Origin: Adiantum capillus-veneris
Lineage: Eukaryota; Streptophyta; Polypodiopsida; Polypodiales; Pteridaceae
DNA length: 64,000 nt
Assembly (NCBI GenBank): GCA_014529385.2
Contig: CM043959.1
Location: 12,334,309-12,398,308 of the forward strand
Direction: 5' to 3'
Shown: positions 21,159 through 32,171 of the stretch, one piece after another
Numbering within the stretch: position 1 is the first letter of the stretch
How the letters are laid out: every line of letters begins with the position of its first letter
The notes under the pieces: model-generated
The model's database searches: none
Told to the model about the DNA's origin: nothing
What the model saw: the letters and a program-made list of their open reading frames with translations, nothing else
Made by a program: the position numbers and the translations under genes

Positions 21159-21846
21159 GTAGGTGGAGATGCACATCCACCAACACCAGGTACTTCATCC
21201 ATGACTGAGATTGAGCCGGACCTAGAGCTAGATGATGAGGAATGGGAGGATGTGCATGATTTACAGCCGGCTACTACGGATTGGGAGGCCTCTCAAGCTA
21301 GTGGCTCTTGAGTCTTGAGTCTTTGCCATTTATCCTTACCTTTTTGTATGGCTGCTTGAGGCTTGCCCTCTGCCATTTGTAGCTACTAGCATCTTTATGG
21401 TATTTGTCACCTTCAGTCTTTTGGTATTGTGGTCAGTGGTCACTGGTTTGCCCCCCTTTGTTTTTATTGTAGCACCTTGGCGGCCCTTGAGGCTTGTTAG
21501 CCATAATTAATTCCAAAGTGTTATCTCTGACTACTACTCTTGCAATTATTTGAGAGCATTGTGTATGGGCATTGTGTTTGCTCAATGTTGTATATGTGTT
21601 ATGTACTCTGGGCGCCGCACATACCAATCAAGTCATAATAAGGTTGAATGGTCTTCGAATCGTGTTTTTTGTGGGTATTAGAGTCAAAGGACTCTAGTAC
21701 TACTTGTATTCAAACACATAACGCTAAAAAAAACAATATTTGGGTGTTTTTTTAGCCTCCCGTTCCGCGCCGTTCTCGTTCCGGGCCCGTTCCCGTTCCC
21801 CCGTTCCGCAGGGAGGCCCGTCGCCGTTCCCGTTCCGGGTAACCTG

Positions 21847-21857
21847 ATATATATATG

Positions 21858-21933
<76 letters not shown>

Positions 21934-21985
21934 TACATATGTACGTACACACACACACATATGTGTGTGTGTGTGTATGTATAAG
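21847..21985. repeat. TA / CA / TG microsatellite
   Basis: Long (TA)n with small interruptions is followed by (CA)n and (TG)n blocks. Open frames across it on both strands are repeat artefacts. Confidence 0.95.
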
Positions 21986-22978
21986 CCTTGAGAGTACAGA
22001 CATACAATGCATGCAAAATCAAAGCTCCACTCACCAAGACCAAAGACAGACACACATCCTGAAGCAAGTAAATTACGCGTAGAAAACGATGAGAAAAAAC
22101 CACAGAGGACCAGGTATATCAAAAACAAAGAAAAACAAGAGAAACCAAAAAAGGATGGAGAAGACAAATAAAAAGTGTGATCACCAAAGCAAAAGCCGCA
22201 AAAGCATAGCAGCAGCGCTCAGTCAAGCGCATCAATAAAGGTGCCAACAGAATCGGCCACGTCAGCAGCATCAATGGACGCCTCTGTGGAAGTAGCAGAT
22301 ACCACAGTTGGCGAGCTTCTTCATCTTCTCCTAGTTGTGTGTGCATCCATGGAACCCAGTGGCAACAATGTTGACATGAATGCCAGGAACTATGATAATC
22401 CATGCAATTTGCTTCCTCTGGCTTGCACTCTCTTTCCTCTAAACCAAGTGTGAGAGAAACTGACTCTCAGCTACAGCCTGTGACAAGCCTGTCGAAGGTC
22501 GAGCCTGAGTGTGAGGGTCGAGTTATAGAAATGTTGCAACTGTAGCTCTCACAAGAGTAGCAAGAGCAACGATAAAGTGGCTACAGCATACCTGTGAGCA
22601 TGTGAGTGCAAGAGGCTTATGGGCAGCAAGCCAAACGCGAGAAGAACTGCAAGCGATGGAACAGCTAAATGCAGCGCACAGCAAGCACAGGGTCAACAAG
22701 CAGATGGCAGCAAAATAGAGCGAAATCACCACAGTCAAAGATGTAGGTCCAGCAAATCTGCTGCGAACTGAGCACAAAACAAGCAGTGCCTGGGCAAGCA
22801 ATAGAAGCAGCGCAGGCACGGCAGGCGACAGAAGCAGCAAGCTATCTGGAATAAACATCACGAGGGTCAAGGGGGTAGCCATGACAAACGAAAACCACGG
22901 CAGGGAAGCTCCATTGCACGGGGCAGGCACGACCAAGGGCAGCCATGAGGGTTTCCTCCACTGCACGAGGGTTTCCTC

Positions 22979-22981
<3 letters not shown>
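21986..22981. other. Unassigned stretch
   Basis: Open frames of 94 and 147 codons exist on the minus strand (22119-22403, 22523-22966), but neither shows a domain. Their composition (Leu/Ala/Ser-rich) looks like chance. The 3' end has a short direct repeat GAGGGTTTCCTCC (about 22947 and 22966). It may be eroded LINE sequence, because LINE coding follows at 23080. Confidence 0.4.

Positions 22982-23028
<47 letters not shown>
22982..23028. repeat. (CT)n microsatellite
   Basis: An uninterrupted CT run of about 47 bases lies just upstream of the LINE C-terminal remnant. Confidence 0.95.
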
Positions 23029-23030
<2 letters not shown>

Positions 23031-23079
23031 ATCACCAGGCTCATCCACCAGGATCTCTCTCTCAGATCACCGAGCTCAT

Positions 23080-23640
23080 CCACCAGGACTTGACTCAGCT
23101 AGACACCAGGAGGACATGGATACAGCCAGCACAGGAGCTGGGCACGAAGATGGCTTTCTACAGAGAGCATCTTCTCCAGCTTACGGAGGACGGTTTTGTG
23201 ACGAGACCCAGATGCATGGACACCAACCAATCTCATGGGATACGATGTGCTATTGGCCAGATATGCACATCTTCACACAAGCTGCGGATTGAGACTAGGA
23301 GATACAGCGGAGTACCAACAGAGGCCAGGACATGCCCCTTGTGAGACATGGAGCCTGAGACAGAGTTGCACTACACATGCCGCTGCCCCATCTACTACGA
23401 GATACGAGGCCGCTTCCATTGCTTGTTCAGAGAGGGTTTTGGACCACTCTCCAGAGTCATGGGGTACGAGGATCAGAGATGCCTGGGTTTGTTCTTGCTC
23501 GAGTTGCGCAGACACAGAGAGAACCTGATGAGAGGAGAGGCTAGCCACTCTCAGAGACGGATCACAAATTTCTTTAGGGACAACCGGAGGAGCTACTACC
23601 ACAGCAAAGCTCACATTCGTCTCGCACTAGAGGCACACTG
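23080..23640 (+). pseudogene. LINE ORF2 C-terminal remnant (RT tail and CCHC-type zinc domain)
   Basis: The frame contains DTRRTWIQPAQELGTKM, then HGIRCAIGQICTSSHKLRIE, the pattern before the end of many non-LTR ORF2 proteins. Next come CPL, then METEL-like EPETELHYTCRCPIYYEIR with cysteine and histidine spacing as in the terminal zinc domain, and GLFLLELRRHRENL. A frame break sits near 23342 at CPL, where TGA stands in place of TGC (cysteine). It is a different family from the LINE at 11387. RT core and endonuclease are missing. Confidence 0.75.
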
Positions 23641-24036
23641 ATAGACCGAGCGATTGAGCTGGGGAGATCCAGACGCCCACGACTGCGGAGGACTACACAG
23701 CATCGACAGGGGCTGCATCAAAGAATTCGGATCACTTTGGCCTGGCATGCATGACGCCCGGTCAGACTAATGACCATGGAGGAGATTGATGAGATCCGCT
23801 AGCGACCGATGTTGGACCTCTTGTGATTTAGCTATTTAGCTATCCCAGCCAGCTGCTTACTTTGATTAATTCACATTGAGCAGCTTAGGATTCCATAGTA
23901 TTTTTATTTTGTTATGTTGTTATGTTGTTATTTTGTTACTCTGACTTTGTATCAGATAAACCACATTGTAACTTCCTGGTCTCATAGGTCACTTTGGCCT
24001 TTTGAAGACGTTAATATAACATTTCATTTCATCATC
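23641..24036 (+). other. Probable 3' tail of the LINE remnant
   Basis: The frame is closed after 23640 by several stops. The stretch is AT-rich, with TTGTTATGTTGTTATTTTG repeats near 23911-23936. It lies between the ORF2 remnant and a TG microsatellite, where a LINE 3' UTR would be expected. No poly(A) tail is visible. Confidence 0.4.
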
Positions 24037-24039
24037 TGT

Positions 24040-24070
<31 letters not shown>

Positions 24071-24082
24071 GGGGGGGGGGGG
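24037..24082. repeat. (TG)n followed by a run of 29 G
   Basis: About 18 bases of TG lead into an uninterrupted G run (24054-24082). Confidence 0.95.
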
Positions 24083-24584
24083 ATACCGCGGCTGACAGCA
24101 GCTTGATGTAGAAAACCTTAGCAAAGACAGGATGAATATCAAACTATTGCACAGTAGAAGGAAACGTATCGAACGATCCCTGTCTGTACTGGAATGATTT
24201 TTTTTATGTATTTTGAGTTTAGAGTTATTAGTGTTGTTAGTGGTTAAGCAGTCGACTTGTGAAGAAACAGTGTAATGATGAGAGAAATCTAGCTATTAAG
24301 AATGGCCAATTGGACTAAAGTCATGCAGTTATATGTTTACGTGTGTTGTTTTTCTATGTTGACAAACTGAGACTGCCCAAACATGCAAACTTGTTAGATA
24401 AAGGCCATGAAAACCATTTGATAATCATCTGACAGAAACCAAAGCATATCAGATAGGCAACCACCCCAAGTCGAAGCCACCACCAAAGCCATCAAGGTCG
24501 CTGGTCAGGGGGCAAGCTCTCTGAACCATTAATCAACTGTCAATTCTTGTGAGGAATCCCACCCGAGTACCACCGGATGCTTGC
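24083..24584. other. No recognisable feature
   Basis: The stretch is AT-rich with no long open frame and no terminal repeats that I can see. Confidence 0.5.
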
Positions 24585-24760
24585 CAGGTCAGCATGCAAA
24601 ACATCGAATCTTGGTGCCAATCATTGCTGTCCAAGTCAGCAGGCGGAACCTAATCAAGCATCTGCCAACTCAGCAGGTAGAACGTCGAAAGTGTGTACTA
24701 ATCATTGTTGTCCACATCAGCAGGCAGAACATGCTCCAGCATCCGACCACTCAGCTATAG
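24585..24760. repeat. Imperfect tandem repeat with CAGCAGGCAGAAC motif
   Basis: Three copies of the block AATCATTG.TGTCCA..TCAGCAGG.(A)GAAC or its parts recur at about 45-85 base spacing. In the plus frame this gives NHCCPSQQAE and NHCCPHQQAE. It looks like a small degenerate minisatellite. Confidence 0.6.
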
Positions 24761-24808
24761 GTATATCATATATACTGTACCTACAAAATCAGTGAACACT
24801 CTCACAAC

Positions 24809-24955
24809 CTTGGCCGACGGCCAGGAATAGTCATCCATTGACCATTCCCTTCAAAAAGCGCTCCCACCATGGCTCCCGACATCCGCCAGTCGCCAGGTGG
24901 TTGCCCTTTCTTTCAAGAATGGTCAGTGGATGACCATTCCCTACACCAAGGCTCT
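24809..24955. mobile_element. Small foldback element (MITE-like)
   Basis: The left arm, CCTTGG...GGAATAGTCATCCATTGACCATTCC, is the inverse of the right arm GAATGGTCAGTGGATGACCATTCCCTACACCAAGG. Arms are about 35 bases with a few mismatches, and each arm is itself close to a palindrome (GGAATGGTCA / TGACCATTCC). The whole is about 147 bases with no coding capacity. I cannot identify target duplications. Confidence 0.5.
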
Positions 24956-25540
24956 CCTAAACTCTATTAAGGAACACTTTAATACCACTGACCACATTTG
25001 TAAGTGGGGCCTCTTAAACACCTCTTGATTTGGGATCAAAGAACAAAACAACTAATATCTCTCACATGTACAGTGCACAAAGGTAGCACACTTGATACTT
25101 CTGTAAGACCTAACATGCCCATGGTAGCAATAGAGAACTTTCAGAAACTGTTTTCAGAAAATGATAATTGGCCAGCTCCAACCCACACAACAGGATAAAG
25201 CGTTGATGTCATGACTACAAATGAAAAAGCATCCGAACCCATACAGCCGTGCGGCGAAAAGAGCAAACACAAGTTGCGTTACCTGATTGCATCTTGGAGC
25301 CCCGCTCTCTCCCCTGGCTCTGCGTGTAAGTGACTGCGATGCCTCTTCCTCCCTTCGGTCGCTTTTACCAGAGGACGTCGCCTTCGAGAGTTTTCACCTT
25401 TATAACGCTAATTTTTCATGTGATATATCGCATATTTCACATGGAGAGGTTAGAAACGTGTTGGAGATCCACATTCCTTTGCCCCCACAGTTTGGGAATC
25501 GATGCTTCCGAGCAACCCACGTCTCTATTTGACACCTTCC
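24956..25540. other. No recognisable feature
   Basis: Short open frames (64-81 codons) are present without domain signs. No terminal repeats or retroelement motifs are visible. Confidence 0.45.
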
Positions 25541-25915
25541 TTTTTTAGAGGGAATCTACGATCCCATACTATTGTTCATTGTAGGCCGTTCGTTCGATTC
25601 ATTTGGAGGAAAGAATAAGGATGGGGTGGGATTTGACATCGCAACCTCTCCCTCCCAAGTCCACTCGTTTACCACTATGGTATTGCGTGCATTTTGATAG
25701 GCAAAGAGGATGATAGCATTATATTGCGCAGTTCTAGCCCGTCGTGATCTTAGTTCACATTGAGTTTATGTCGAGTTTACAATGAGAGTTTACATGCAAA
25801 TTCACAACGATTCACATTTGTTCAAGTTTACATCAAGTTCACATTTGCGATCAACGGTTGTGATCTTCGCCGAAAAGCGACCCCAATTTTCAACTACAGA
25901 TTCCCTCTAAAAAAA
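25541..25915. mobile_element. MITE candidate with TTTTTTAGAGGGAATCT terminal inverted repeats
   Basis: The left end TTTTTTAGAGGGAATCT (25541-25557) is mirrored by AGATTCCCTCTAAAAAA at about 25898-25915. The 375-base interior has no ORF and is rich in TTTACA/TTCACA phrases (25755-25850). Size and structure fit a non-autonomous DNA element. The superfamily is undetermined. Confidence 0.6.
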
Positions 25916-26410
25916 TGAGGGTGTCAATTAGAGACGAAGCAACCCTTCAAATTTGCTTTTGGAAATCTTTAAATTTGCTTTTGAACTTGAATGGCGCTAG
26001 TGTTAACCACTTGAATAGGTCTAAGAGGTGGGTGGGGAGTGAGCCCTTACTCACCCCGAAGCAACACCATATCAGGAAAACAGCAGTATGCACACTGACA
26101 AAAAGGGTGTTTCATTTCGATTTCCACAAATCTTTTCAAAGCTTGGCAATCCATTAAAAAGGCACAATTTTATACATGGTACGCCATTGAGAAGGAGCAG
26201 ATGACCAAGTTTGGAAAAGGCACGATGAGGATTGGACGAAGGTATTCTGACAGATTAAAAACAACAAGTTTGTCTTTCTCATCAAAGAAAAAAAAAGAGT
26301 TCTAATTGGTGAGCATGCAGCTGGAAATTTTGACTAAAGGAGCATCCCGAAGTTCTTACCCCTCAAAAGATCCATCTGCATCCTCTAAAGGGCCCGTCTC
26401 AAAAGAGAAG
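25916..26410. other. No recognisable feature
   Basis: AT-rich DNA with one open frame of 80 codons that carries no visible motif. Confidence 0.45.
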
Positions 26411-26720
26411 CTAGATCAAGAGATGGGTAGATCCACGATCAGATAAAAGAAAAGCATCATGATCTCGAATTTTTTCCCAAGCATAACACTGGGGAGCTCC
26501 TTGTGGAGTAGAATTATCATATGAGAGAACTTGAGATGCTTGTGGTTTATCCTTTTCCTTGGGTAGGGCATGCGTGAGATGTATGACCCATTTCCCCACA
26601 CATTTGAAACATCCATGCTCCTTCTTGTACCTTTCAAGTTCTTTGGGAAAGAACTTGTTGTTGCCTTTGTGGACTTGCTCAATACAAGAGACACTTCTCC
26701 TTCTTTTGTCAACATAATTT
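26411..26720 (-). pseudogene. Possible retroelement gag remnant with degenerate zinc knuckle
   Basis: On the minus strand the frame includes GCFKCVGKWVIHLTHALP. Two cysteines with the right spacing and one histidine follow the CCHC plan, but the second spacing is off and the last cysteine is missing (L). Lys-rich sequence precedes it and STPQGAPQCYA follows. Similar arrangements occur in Ty3/gypsy gag. The call rests on this one degenerate motif. Confidence 0.35.
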
Positions 26721-27416
26721 TATTGGCAACGAGAACTTCGTTGGGGAGACTCTTGAGTCCTCCTCACTATTTTTGAATCCTCTCTAAATGCAAGAGTAAT
26801 TTGTGAGAACACTCTTGATTTCACCTTCTTGTGATTTAGAAGAATTCCAAAAGGACTTTCTTTCTTCCCTTGAGAAGTCTCTAGTGACTAGGAGGCAACT
26901 TCCTCATGAGTGACTCAAGCATAATAACTTGCCATATCTAGTCTTGTCCTTCATGAGCAACTGAATTGTTAGATTCTAGTTTTGTGCTTGAATGATTGCT
27001 TACATATTTGAATTGTTGAAATCTTCTTGCAAACACTATACAAAGTATCTAGTAGCAAGAATTCCTTGTGTAGATGCATCATCATTAGTTGTTAAAACAA
27101 ATACTATAGACTTTGGTTAATCAATTACAGGCGTGATGCTTAATAACTTCACAATTTTCATTTATTGGAAGCTCAAATATGCCTTTAAGACCCACAATGC
27201 TGACATAACATTTAAACTCGTCTGATTACACAAAATTGGGTATCCCTACAAAGAGTCAAATGTTGAGTCTAAAGGTGGTGAAGTGCATGTTACTTGCCAC
27301 TATCGTGCATGATCACCTAACCAATGAGTCACCAACCATTCACTAACTTTATTCTTTATCTCAAGAAGAATAAGGAGCTACACATAGAGAGCTACAGTGA
27401 TTTTCGGCCGTGCTCC

Positions 27417-27418
<2 letters not shown>
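26721..27418. other. No recognisable feature
   Basis: AT-rich, without long open frames or repeats that I can see. Confidence 0.45.

Positions 27419-27511
<93 letters not shown>
27419..27511. repeat. (CT)n microsatellite
   Basis: About 93 bases of uninterrupted CT. Serine/leucine and arginine/glutamate open frames across it are artefacts. Confidence 0.95.
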
Positions 27512-27513
<2 letters not shown>

Positions 27514-27559
27514 CATGCACTTACTTGCAACAACTCGTATTAGATACAAGCTCAAACAC

Positions 27560-27722
27560 CAACCTTTGAGTCGGTAAGAAAGGCTAAGTTAAAGCTAGTT
27601 CCAGTTGAACCTCTAAGCTTGTGGACAAGTTCAACCTTTGAGCCAGGAAAAAATGCCAAGTTGGACCTTTGAGGCTGTGGGCATCATAAACTTAAACCTT
27701 AGAGCCAGTAAAGGGGACCAAG
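27560..27722. repeat. Degenerate short tandem repeat before a copia LTR
   Basis: The phrase ACCTTTGAGCC.GTAA or a variant recurs near 27562, 27635, 27676 and 27697, usually followed by a G/A-rich stretch and CCAAGT. The unit is about 60-70 bases and poorly conserved. Confidence 0.45.
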
Positions 27723-28772
27723 TGTTGGGAATTATGGGCTTTGTCTTATGTATTATCTCTTGGGTAGGCTAGGTATATGAACGGTCTCTTGTCTACAAGG
27801 ACCCTAGGTGCCCAAGGGATCAACCATGGGTGGAAACTTACCAAGCCATGTAAGTGCAAGGGAGAGGGGATTTTTGAAAAACTACATAAGCATATAAGTA
27901 GGGGTGTTTTAAAGATAACAAACACACAAATAACCCCTTCCTCATTCTTAAACTTATAAGTGACAGAGAAAACCACCTTCAAATGTTTTCAACCCAATAT
28001 GTGGAGGATTATTCCATTATATACCATCAAAACTTTGCTCTTACTCTTACATGTGAATCCCTCCTTATGTGGTTTCAAAATTACAAATGATTTCATCTGT
28101 CTTTTGTTAATGAAGCTACTAGGCAAGATGTACCACCTTCAAATGTTTTCAACTCTTTATGTGGAGGATTACTCCATTATATACCATCAAAACTTTGCTC
28201 TTACTCTGACATGTGAATCTCTCCTTATGTGGTTTTGGATTTACAAATGATTTCAATTGTCTTTTGTTGAATGAAGTTACTAGGCAAGATGTAGATGAGA
28301 AGCAAATTATAAAGGACCATAGATATTCTTATCATACTAGTTCATTGTGAATGCTTGCTCACTTTTTATTTTATGGAGTTAGCAATTCAAATATGTGTTG
28401 GGCATGGTTTTTGTCCCAAGTACCAATCTAGGGTATGCATCTTCTCTTGTCCATAGTTTAATCATGTGACTTCCATGTAAGATGTTGAGGTGTGGATGGT
28501 TCCAAATGATGTGCAATAGATGCCAAATGACTTCCCTAGCTTCATGGATTGTCCCCCCTTTTTTGTAAAGGGTGACTTTGAGGCTACTTTATAGCCATAT
28601 GCATTTGTACTACACCTTTGTACTAACTGTTAGATGCTCTTCCTACTTCTACTTAAGTAGCCATCTCTTGTACACACTTCTTGAGAGTTCAATTCAATAA
28701 TCAAGCTTAGTTTCATTTTGGTTATCTCATGTGTATTGAATGCTCCACTAATTAGGCCTCCCTAGCCTAACA
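27723..28772 (+). repeat. Copia-type 5' LTR (about 1.05 kb) without its element
   Basis: The stretch starts TGTTGGGAATTATGG and ends CCTAACA directly before an initiator-Met-type primer site. TG...CA ends and the position of the primer site make it a 5' LTR. It contains a 160-base tandem duplication. Beyond the primer site only about 45 bases of leader remain before a CT microsatellite and an unrelated gypsy LTR, so the internal region is lost. No second LTR is visible. Confidence 0.7.
27972..28290 (+). repeat. 160-base tandem duplication inside the LTR
   Basis: The unit starting ACCACCTTCAAATGTTTTCA at 27972 recurs at 28132, and both copies run to AGGCAAGATGTA. They differ at roughly a dozen sites, so the duplication is not fresh. 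Confidence 0.85.
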
Positions 28773-28787
28773 ATTGGTAGTAGAGCC
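28773..28787 (+). other. Primer-binding site, initiator-Met tRNA type
   Basis: ATTGGTAGTAGAGCC matches the plant copia site TGGTATCAGAGCC except for GT in place of TC in the middle. It directly follows the LTR end. Confidence 0.7.
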
Positions 28788-28826
28788 TTTACTAGACTAG
28801 CATTTTCTAGCCTAATTCAGCAAAAG

Positions 28827-28828
<2 letters not shown>

Positions 28829-28920
<92 letters not shown>
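28829..28920. repeat. (TC)n microsatellite at an element junction
   Basis: About 92 bases of TC separate the copia leader from a truncated gypsy LTR on the other strand. Confidence 0.95.
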
Positions 28921-28922
<2 letters not shown>

Positions 28923-29084
28923 AATGGTTAATGTTTGATTGGTATAAAGGCCTAGGGACTGTTTGGCTTGATCTTCACCCAACCTATCCTCTTATAGGAA
29001 TCCTTGGCCCTTATCTTTAAGACCCCTTTACTCATAGCCACGGGTTTGGATCTTACCCCTACATCCTAGGGCCTTTTCCCTTAC
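28921..29084 (-). repeat. Truncated 3' LTR of a chromodomain gypsy element
   Basis: On the minus strand it starts TGTAAGGGAAAAGG at 29084, directly after a purine run (AGGGGGGGAG, minus strand of about 29085-29100). It is cut at the TC microsatellite. Confidence 0.65.
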
Positions 29085-30596
29085 ACTACTCCCCCCCTAA
29101 AAGAGATTTTTCATCCTTAAAAACAAAAGTGAAAAACCTCTTACAAAGAGCACCAATGTTTTCCCAAGTGGAATCTTCTTTAATTCTAACTTTCCATTTT
29201 ACTAGAACTTGTCAATAAACTGATTTCTTGTTTGTATATTGTGATGATCCAAAATCTTCTATGGTTCATGTAGTTAAGTGGTTGGCTCAATTATGTGAAC
29301 CAAAATATTCAAATAAACAACATTGTCTTCGTGTCTTAACACTTGCGTACGCTACTTACTTAAAAACAGGATGAACCTTTGAATTTGCTAGAGTGAAGCC
29401 AATTTATAAGCAATCTCACCAATATGTGTAAGAATCTTTGAAAGGACCACAATACCGTGGCAAAAACTTAGCTATAATTCCAATTTTTAAACTTTCTGAG
29501 TGTTTTAGAATCTTTGAAAATGCAAAGTTTCCCTCCGTGAAGGAGACTTGTCGGCGTTTTTTATATGCAAATTTTTGTAGCGGTCTTGAGCTTTCCATAC
29601 ATTGCTCTTAGCTAACATATCAAAATTTTCTTTAAGAAATCTTTAACGCCCAGTGTTCGTATTCATTGGCCAAACCTACAATAATTGGAGATCTAGATCG
29701 ATAATTGGAGGTCTAGATCGATAACTATACATGAGTATAAATGGGCTAAAGCCCATGGAAAGATGTTGTGCACTATTGTAAGAAATTCCAAGTCTTCCCA
29801 ATTCGTTTGCTTCTTATTGACATAAGCTCATAGCACATCCTCTAGTATTAGATTTACTTGCTCATTTTGTCCATCATTCTAAGGATATCAGTTAAATGCA
29901 TATTAAAATTTGTTTGTAACTTGTGGAACAGATGCATGTGTCTTCCTCATACTACCAGGATGACCTAAACTAGAAAAATCATGACAACTCAAAAGGAATT
30001 TGGCACTTAGTGTCTAAGTCCATCGATACACATACTCTCTCGTTATGGAGTAAGTATGTGTCTTTGATAGAAAATTTGTCGATCGTTGTGGTTCTGCTTG
30101 TGATAAGTAGAACCTTCTATAGATTTTTTACGTGCACTCATATTAGAGTGAGAAGGATTCTTCATTTCTACATGACTCCACACCGTATTGTATTCTTTGA
30201 TGAGAGGCCACGAATTCACTCTAATTTTTACAAAAGAATGAAGTTTTATCTCGGGCATGCGTCTTAAAGTGTCTGCAACCACGTTGTAGACACCTTTATG
30301 ATACCGTAAAGAACAATCATACTCTTGAAGGATCTTAAAGTGTCTGCAACCACGTTGTAGACACCTTTATGATATCGTAAAGAACAATCATACTCTTGAA
30401 GGATCTTTGCCCATCAAGACTTATGATCCTTCAAATCTATTTAATTGGTATATTATTTAATTATCTCATGGCCAAACACAATCTCAAACTTTGCACCGTA
30501 TAAATAATGTCTCCACTTACGAAGAGCATGTATAATATCATATAACTCACGCTCGTATGAAAAATAATTTTATTGAGCTCTATCTAAATTCAATTG
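29085..30596 (-). pseudogene. Ty3/gypsy pol remnant: RNase H, integrase linker and chromodomain
   Basis: Minus-strand reading from the right: SYERELYDIIHALRKWRHYL and KFEIVFGHEI (RNase H, about 30480-30575), WAKILQEYDCSL and NVVADTLRRMPE (RNase H end, 30265-30400), decayed integrase, then IIAKFLPRYCGPF (about 29440-29480), NSKVHPVF and the chromodomain VLVKWKVRIKEDSTWENI with FVFKDEKSL (about 29110-29190). The chromodomain would read histone marks for insertion. Many stops and shifts are present, and integrase catalytic boxes are not recognisable. The stretch is cut at 30596 by another element. Confidence 0.85.
30263..30404 (-). repeat. 71-base tandem duplication inside RNase H
   Basis: CTTAAAGTGTCTGCAACCAC begins at 30263 and again at 30334. 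The two copies are nearly identical (ATACCG against ATATCG). A 71-base unit shifts the reading frame. Confidence 0.9.
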
Positions 30597-30629
30597 TGTC
30601 GAAGTTGACGATGCAGAAGCACAGAGCCA

Positions 30630-30700
<71 letters not shown>

Positions 30701-31545
30701 TTGAACCAAACAAGTGGGCAATGAACTAATGTTAGTTACAATGGGGGCCTCAGGGTCCACTTATATATCAGATTGGGGGTCTTAAGTACCCCCTCAAGAA
30801 ATTCCCCTACCCATAATCATGTCAAATAAGTAAAATAAATACCTAAAGACAAGTACTTAACAAGGGACTCATTGGGCCACTCACTTGAAATGCTTAAACT
30901 TAAACACCTTCTCTACAGCTCATAGTCGACATATGTAGGAAGACCAAGTTGATGACACCCCATCAGCAATTGACTATTGGATACACCTTGGATTTGCGAT
31001 CACTAGCCTGTCCTTGATAAGAATGCCATCTTGAGCATCGGTTGCCTCAAAGAAAATTGAAAACGTAGACCATACTATGTCCAAAAGTCCCCATTTATGA
31101 ACTACGCACACATCAAAAGTCCATAATCCAACCACCAACAATGGATTGTGTACCCATCCATAGTGTTTTGTATACATCGTGTTGGTTCCTTGCCAGTTGC
31201 ATGTGCCTCAAACTCCGACTCACGAGCTCAAACACCGATAACTTGAACTCCAACGCACGGGACCAAATCATTTATAGGGATATCCTTTTGCCCTTCTCTG
31301 CCACTCACAAGCCTCACTCTGTCGAAAGCACATGGCAGCAGCAACAACCTAGCTAGAAATTTGGCTTCGAGGCCACTATGTGTGCCATGCCAATCTCTTC
31401 GGTGTAAACATTGTCTCTGTTGTCCTCATCAAGCTTGCCTTTTCCTTTGTCCTTTCTTAAACTTTGAACGTTTATTTTGTCTTTGGCTTTACAATCCCAA
31501 GACAAGTCGACCACTCTACCTAGTTATAACAATGGCTCTTAGACC
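30597..31545 (-). repeat. Long direct repeat A, probable 3' LTR of a non-autonomous element
   Basis: It aligns along its length with 32187-33182 in the same orientation. Shared landmarks are GACGATGC.GAAGCA, a long GA microsatellite (here 30632-30698), TTGAACCAA.CA.TTGGGCAATGAA, GTACCC.CCTCAAGAAATT, TGGATTGTG.AC.CATCCATAGTGTTTTGTAT and a C/T-rich right end. The right border is approximate. It lies inside the gypsy RNase H remnant. Confidence 0.7.
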
Positions 31546-32171
31546 TTGCGGGTACCGAGATAGCTAGTTGAGCACTAGCCAATCAATATCCATAGCTGGT
31601 AATTGGTTCACTTTTACCATTGATGACCTTGCTACACTGTGGGAATACCTCAAGGGGGACAAAAATGCTTGTAGGACATTGCCCCTGGCAACAACATGCG
31701 TTTCAAAGCGTAGGCCACAAGCATGCCAAAAATTGGCGCTAAAGTCTCCAAGCGGTGGGAATTTTGAAAAGCTGAATTTTGAGGCTCAAAAATTGATAGT
31801 TGTCCAAGCCATCTCCTCATTGCATTTCAAAATGTAAGTTCCAAGAGAGCTGTAAGATTTGATAAATTATTTCAAAATGCCGGAGGCACAAGGGAAGACA
31901 TTTGATGTTGCTCAGGACTCCTGCCCCACGTGTCTCAATATGCACTCAAAAAATTGTAGCCCTTCTCTCTGGCGTTTTGAAACGCATAAATCTACTAGAC
32001 TCTACAAGGTCAGCGACAATGCATTTCAAGCTGTCATCACATCGATATACTTCAAACCGTTAGTGTTTTTGGATGCTCCTACAAATGCTACCATGCCAAG
32101 GAGAAAATGTTGCACCTGATATTGTCTTCCTTCTTCTTGTTGCCCTCTCCCTTCTAATGAGAGACCAATGT
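31546..32171 (-). other. Short internal region between direct repeats A and B
   Basis: About 625 bases without Gag or Pol motifs. Open frames of 86-89 codons on the plus strand show no domain. If A and B are LTRs, this is the internal part of a non-autonomous element too short to code for the retrotransposition proteins. Confidence 0.5.

Larger units (their letters stand above)
18590..21846 (+). mobile_element. hAT DNA transposon copy 2, 5' end missing
   Basis: From about 18590 the sequence matches copy 1 (reverse complement of 7570-10882) nearly base for base, to the terminal GTTCCGGGTAACCTG at 21846. The left terminal repeat, about 60 bases, is missing. The right terminal repeat has lost one T (AACCTG against AACTCTG). 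The element therefore has only one usable end and cannot be a normal transposition substrate. No target duplication can be scored. Right of it a TA/CA microsatellite begins directly. Confidence 0.9.

Noticed and set aside
21684-22167. Open frames with YIYIYI and HTHTHT stretches
   Set aside because: They are translations of the TA/CA microsatellite and of the hAT end.
22119-22966. Minus-strand frames of 94 and 147 codons as possible host gene
   Set aside because: Composition is biased, there are no motifs or splice-site support, and the position next to a LINE remnant makes chance frames more likely.
27324-27569. Serine-leucine and arginine-glutamate repeat proteins
   Set aside because: Pure (CT)n translations without start context or conservation.
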